In this document: positions 50,778 through 54,602 of the stretch, piece after piece
Position numbering within the stretch: the stretch's first letter is position 1
Layout of the letters: each line of letters opens with the position of its first letter
Position numbers and translations under genes: made by a program
Assembly (NCBI GenBank): GCA_029567325.1
Contig: JAKQLF010000165.1
Span: forward strand, 1 to 54,602
Source: Bacteroidota bacterium
GTDB lineage: Bacteria; Bacteroidota; Bacteroidia; Chitinophagales; Saprospiraceae
Direction of reading: 5' to 3'
Length of the DNA: 54,602 bases
The notes under the pieces: generated by a model
Seen by the model: the letters and a program-made list of their open reading frames with translations, nothing else
Told to the model about the DNA's origin: nothing
Databases searched by the model: none

Positions 50778-53700
50778 ATGCAAATTCATAGAACGCTCAT
50801 TTGTCTGATCCTTTTAAGTACATTTCGTCTATCAGCTGCCGATTATTATTGGGTCGGAGGAAGTGGAGATTGGGCGGATATTAGTCACTGGGCAACCGCT
50901 TCTGGAGGATCAAATACGCATCCTCAGACACCAACAGCCAATGATAATGTTTTTTTCGATGGTAACTCTTTTACTTCAACTGGAAATATAGTAACCATCA
51001 ATGGCACCATAGCCAATTGCAAAAATATGAGTTGGGAAGGTGCTAGATTTAATCCCACTTTCAGGAGTACTTCATTGCTCACCAATTTTCAAATCTACGG
51101 TTCTGTAAAACTTATACCTGCAATGACATTTAATTATGCAGGTATCATCACCTTCCTTTCATCAGACACCGGTATTTCCCTTGACTTTGCTGGTCATAGA
51201 CAAGGTGACAAAGTAATTTTTAACGGAAATGGAGCTTGGGATATAGACAGTGACTTGTTCATCAACAATGAGTTGAATATTTTGAGTGGAACAATACATT
51301 TTAAAAATTCCAAAGTTTCTACACCTTATTTACTATCAAAATCGTCCGGTATCAGACGAGTTTATTTTGAAAACGCTCAATTCACCATCACAGGAACGAG
51401 TAAAGATTCAGCCTATTTTGGATATGAATTGAATCAGTATTCTATCGATATTTTTGGGTCCAATTTTCAAAGTTTTGGAGGGACATCTACGTTTGATGTG
51501 ACAGACCCTCGTGGAAAATTGTTTGTAAAGCTCAATGGATTGGTAGAACTGGGCTCTTTGATTTTTTCTAATGCAACGGGAACATCAGAAATACTAAATT
51601 ATGAATTAAAGTCTTCTCTGTCTTTTACAGGCAATGTCACCTTTAATCATAACACTAATTTTTTGTCTAGTGCCAATTTGAAGACTTTGCGATTGAGCCC
51701 TGGATATGTTTATAATTTTGTTGAAAATGGCCAATATAACCTGAATAATATCGAAGCGATGGGTTCATGCACTAAAATGACATTGATGAGTTCAGTAAGT
51801 GCAGGAACTGCTGTAAGGTTTGTTACAAAGCAAGCAACCACAACAGATTTTATTACCATGCGTGACATTCACTTAAGTGGAGCAGCTGGAACAGCCAATA
51901 ACGTGATAGACCTAGGTAATAATATTGGTTGGACATTGAATGCAAAGACAACTGCCAATTTGTATTGGGTTGGAGGTTCTGGCAACTGGAGCCAAGGAAT
52001 TCACTGGGCTACGACAAGTGGGGGAGCGCCATCAGGTTGTATTCCGACAGCTGTAGATCATGTTTTTTTTGATGCTAATTCATTTTCCTCAACGGGTCAG
52101 ATAGTCACTGTTGATGTAGAATCTGCATTCACTAATAATATGACGTGGGCAAGTGTCAGAGACTCATCCACCTTGAAAGGTGACCCTGGCATGCAATTAT
52201 TCATAAACGGATCATTGGAGCTGGCGTCGAACATGAAAAATGATTTCATCGCACCCGTTCATTTCATTTCCAATCAAAAAGGGAATACCCTAAAATCTAA
52301 TGGCGTTCAATTAAGGAATGATGTTTATTTCAACAATGTAAGCGGAAGTTGGGTCGTTGTGGATGATCTCAACATCGATAATTTTTTGTTTCACGTAGCA
52401 GGAGAATTAACGTTTGACGATATCAAGGCTGAGGCACATAGATACTTTTCTGGATACGAACAAACCAGAATTTTTAATTTAAAAGCCAGTACTTTTCATT
52501 TACACCCTCAGTCAAACCGATTTTTTTTCGTGGAATTAAACATTAATACGAGAAATTATACCTTAAATGCTGGTACATCAAAGGTTATTTTGGATGGTTC
52601 ATATTTCTGTCAATTGTATGTAAATGATAGGGTGAGTAATAACGTCACATTTTATGATGTAGAATTTGGTTCTCCAAATTCTACGCTTACTATGTATTCA
52701 GAACCAGTCGATAATTATCAAATTAATCATTTGAAATTCAGAGACGACGGAAGCATAGCTGGGATTGGTATTATTGATTCGTTGGAGTTCGCAGGTGGGC
52801 ATAATTATACACTAGCAAGTAATATTACCGTCAATAAAATAATAGCAAATGCTGATTGTAATGCCAACATTACGCTTTTACCAGAGCCAAATTTGAGAGT
52901 AAGACCTACCATTAATTTTACGAGTCCTCAAACAGTGAATGGTCTTTACGTCAAAAGCATCATTGCAACTGTTACTGGTGGTAGTTTGGTTGAAGCAGTA
53001 AACTCAATAGATGCGGGTAATAATACCGGCTGGAATTTTACAAAGTCGACAGGAAGGACATTGTACTTTGTGAGGAACACAGCTTACTGGGATGATGAGG
53101 CCAACTGGTCACTCACTTCAGGAGGTGCTGGTGGACAATGCGTTCCTACTTTGCTTGATAATGTCATCATGGATAACAACTCTTTTTCAAATAAAGCTTT
53201 AGGTGTTGAATTTCTGCTTGCTTCTGGATCTTGCAAAGACTTTACATTCAATGTTGACAACTATACAGGTTTCATCAGATTGAATTTTATAAATTTTGCA
53301 GGTAATGTAACATTGCTTAAAAATGCTAATTGGGGTGTAGATTACTTTAATGCTGTAGGCGTAGATGGTAAACAGCTGATTAGATCAACAGGAAATAAGT
53401 TGTTTAATTTTGTGATTAAAGGTGAAGCAGAAGTAGAATTGGAAGACGATATGTACCTACAATCATCTTTTATCATCAGAAGCGGAAAATTTCTTGCCCA
53501 AAATAAAAAGATTGACATATTCAATATATTTTCTCAAGCCGGCCTTACGAATCCAGTTATGGAATTGCAAAATAGCCATATGATCATAAGAGGGGAAGGT
53601 GCTGCAAATACGGTCACCTGTTACATAACAAGCAACGCAACGGTAAATAGCATAGGTTCTAAAATAGAATTTACAAACAAATCAGCTTCAATGTGGTCTG

Positions 53701-54602
53701 AGTCTGCAACCTCTACTTTTGGTACAATTTTGTTTTCAAATATTGAAGGTATTGGTTTTTTATCTTCTAATGAAAAAAGCAGTTTTGCTAAAGTGGATTA
53801 TAAAGGAGATGGCCAGATTTTGACTATTTTTCAAAATACCAAATCGATCAATTTAGATACTTTGGTTTTGTCCTCTGGTCACTTTTATCAGATTCCTTCA
53901 AATTATGATGTCAATATCAATCAGTTATTGCAAGCTCGTGGTAATAATTGTAATCCTATATCGCTCACATCTTCTATCATGGGTACTAAAGCAAATATGG
54001 TCATGCCTGCGTCTGCAAGAGTGAATGCTGATTTCATCGAAATGCGTGACATCAGAGGAGTGGGAGGTGCAGTTTTTGACGCAGGTCCATACTCTACAGA
54101 TATCGCAAATAGCAATGTAAACTGGATTTTCCCAGAGTTGGAAGTGGATAATAATATTGGAGTTCTAGGTCCGGACAGGTTTATTTGTAACGGGGAGGCT
54201 GTTCAGTTGGATGCAACTAGTTATACAGTGGATGAAACTTACTTGTGGAATAATGGAACAACGAATGCAGTTTTAGCGGCGAATACTGCAGGGATATATG
54301 CTGTGCGGATAACCTTTCAGAACAATTGTGTTTTGCTGGATACTATTGAATTGTTTACAGCTGCATCTATCGAAAACTTTTTGCCTAATGATACGGTCAT
54401 TTGTGATAAAGGCTCTTTTGTCGCGTCTGGAAAAATTGTCAATCCCGACATCACTTATTTATGGTCAGACAATTCTACAAATCCAGAAATTACCATTGAT
54501 AAGGCGGGTTTATATAAGTTAGAAATTACTTTAGATGGTTGTAGCTTTAGAGACTCATTCTCAGTTGATTATATAGATTTTGATAACATCAAATTGGGAA
54601 AT
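50778..54602 (+). CDS. Giant modular surface protein, 3' end outside the window
   Basis: ATG 50778 opens a frame of 1275 codons that runs past the last base. A signal peptide (M-Q-I-H-R-T-L-I-C-L-I-L-L-S-T-F-R-L-S-A-A) is followed by three modules of about 368 residues, each opening with the same aromatic block: Y-Y-W-V-G-G-S-G-D-W (24), L-Y-W-V-G-G-S-G-N-W (about 395) and L-Y-F-V-R-N-T-A-Y-W (about 762). From about 1130 come Ig/PKD-like repeats (Y-L-W-N-N-G-T-T-N and Y-L-W-S-D-N-S-T-N). This layout fits the gliding/adhesin-type surface proteins of Bacteroidota exported by type IX secretion, whose sorting tail would lie beyond the window. TATATTTG at 50680-50687 may be its -7 element. Confidence 0.85.
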   Translation, partial: MQIHRTLICLILLSTFRLSAADYYWVGGSGDWADISHWATASGGSNTHPQTPTANDNVFFDGNSFTSTGNIVTINGTIANCKNMSWEGARFNPTFRSTSLLTNFQIYGSVKLIPAMTFNYAGIITFLSSDTGISLDFAGHRQGDKVIFNGNGAWDIDSDLFINNELNILSGTIHFKNSKVSTPYLLSKSSGIRRVYFENAQFTITGTSKDSAYFGYELNQYSIDIFGSNFQSFGGTSTFDVTDPRGKLFVKLNGLVELGSLIFSNATGTSEILNYELKSSLSFTGNVTFNHNTNFLSSANLKTLRLSPGYVYNFVENGQYNLNNIEAMGSCTKMTLMSSVSAGTAVRFVTKQATTTDFITMRDIHLSGAAGTANNVIDLGNNIGWTLNAKTTANLYWVGGSGNWSQGIHWATTSGGAPSGCIPTAVDHVFFDANSFSSTGQIVTVDVESAFTNNMTWASVRDSSTLKGDPGMQLFINGSLELASNMKNDFIAPVHFISNQKGNTLKSNGVQLRNDVYFNNVSGSWVVVDDLNIDNFLFHVAGELTFDDIKAEAHRYFSGYEQTRIFNLKASTFHLHPQSNRFFFVELNINTRNYTLNAGTSKVILDGSYFCQLYVNDRVSNNVTFYDVEFGSPNSTLTMYSEPVDNYQINHLKFRDDGSIAGIGIIDSLEFAGGHNYTLASNITVNKIIANADCNANITLLPEPNLRVRPTINFTSPQTVNGLYVKSIIATVTGGSLVEAVNSIDAGNNTGWNFTKSTGRTLYFVRNTAYWDDEANWSLTSGGAGGQCVPTLLDNVIMDNNSFSNKALGVEFLLASGSCKDFTFNVDNYTGFIRLNFINFAGNVTLLKNANWGVDYFNAVGVDGKQLIRSTGNKLFNFVIKGEAEVELEDDMYLQSSFIIRSGKFLAQNKKIDIFNIFSQAGLTNPVMELQNSHMIIRGEGAANTVTCYITSNATVNSIGSKIEFTNKSASMWSESATSTFGTILFSNIEGIGFLSSNEKSSFAKVDYKGDGQILTIFQNTKSINLDTLVLSSGHFYQIPSNYDVNINQLLQARGNNCNPISLTSSIMGTKANMVMPASARVNADFIEMRDIRGVGGAVFDAGPYSTDIANSNVNWIFPELEVDNNIGVLGPDRFICNGEAVQLDATSYTVDETYLWNNGTTNAVLAANTAGIYAVRITFQNNCVLLDTIELFTAASIENFLPNDTVICDKGSFVASGKIVNPDITYLWSDNSTNPEITIDKAGLYKLEITLDGCSFRDSFSVDYIDFDNIKLGN

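Overview
The window looks like a chromosomal segment from a Bacteroidota bacterium, probably Saprospiria-like. This is inferred from several signs: AT-rich DNA, promoters of the TTG-N19/20-TAnnTTTG type (clearest before asnS and the SPFH gene), an SDR-type threonine dehydrogenase next to kbl, many small secreted proteins and lipoproteins, an embedded RAYT transposase with REP palindromes, and giant repetitive surface proteins. No rRNA, tRNA or CRISPR array was recognised.

Region 1 (1-15.4 kb) is an accessory stretch. Every gene lies on the + strand, most are small and orphan, and they sit between long AT-rich spacers. Recognisable products are an RtcB-type RNA ligase, two DinB/DTW-type enzymes, a duplicated small beta-barrel pair, two RhuM-family proteins (one truncated), a CPBP membrane protease, a GxxExxY protein and a HEAT-repeat protein. 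A 26-bp intergenic repeat recurs four times, one attC-like hairpin is visible, and at least one gene is frameshifted. The layout suggests cassette-like turnover, but no integrase is in view.

Region 2 (15.9-19.5 kb) is the most unusual part. A degenerate ATP-grasp paralogue overlaps an intact ATP-grasp ligase by 4 nt. A Lys/Glu-rich coiled-coil protein and a leaderless Ig-like protein follow, and a strong nested terminator closes the group. It reads as an ATP-grasp peptide or protein modification system. Downstream are an S26 signal peptidase lacking the usual catalytic Lys (19.8-20.7 kb), a RAYT gene carrying a REP pair and a tandem-repeat insert (21.0-21.8 kb), and a three-gene type I secretion-like operon, ABC/HlyD/TolC, whose ATPase motifs are degenerate (22.1-26.6 kb).

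Region 3 (26.7-40.2 kb) is mostly core metabolism: DEAD-box helicase, Lrp/AsnC regulator, SulP transporter plus beta-carbonic anhydrase (bicarbonate handling), SPFH protein, tdh-kbl threonine catabolism with two membrane-protein genes in the same run, a REP cluster, Dcp peptidase and an FMN reductase.

Region 4 (40.2-54.6 kb) holds a 1282-residue secreted protein built on a 642-bp tandem repeat. The segment carrying it is bounded by a 67-bp direct duplication of the end of a DinB/YfiT gene and contains an IS66-like MITE. After it come YfiT, a sugar MFS transporter, lspA, a secreted protein, asnS and the first 1275 codons of a second giant modular surface protein that runs off the window.
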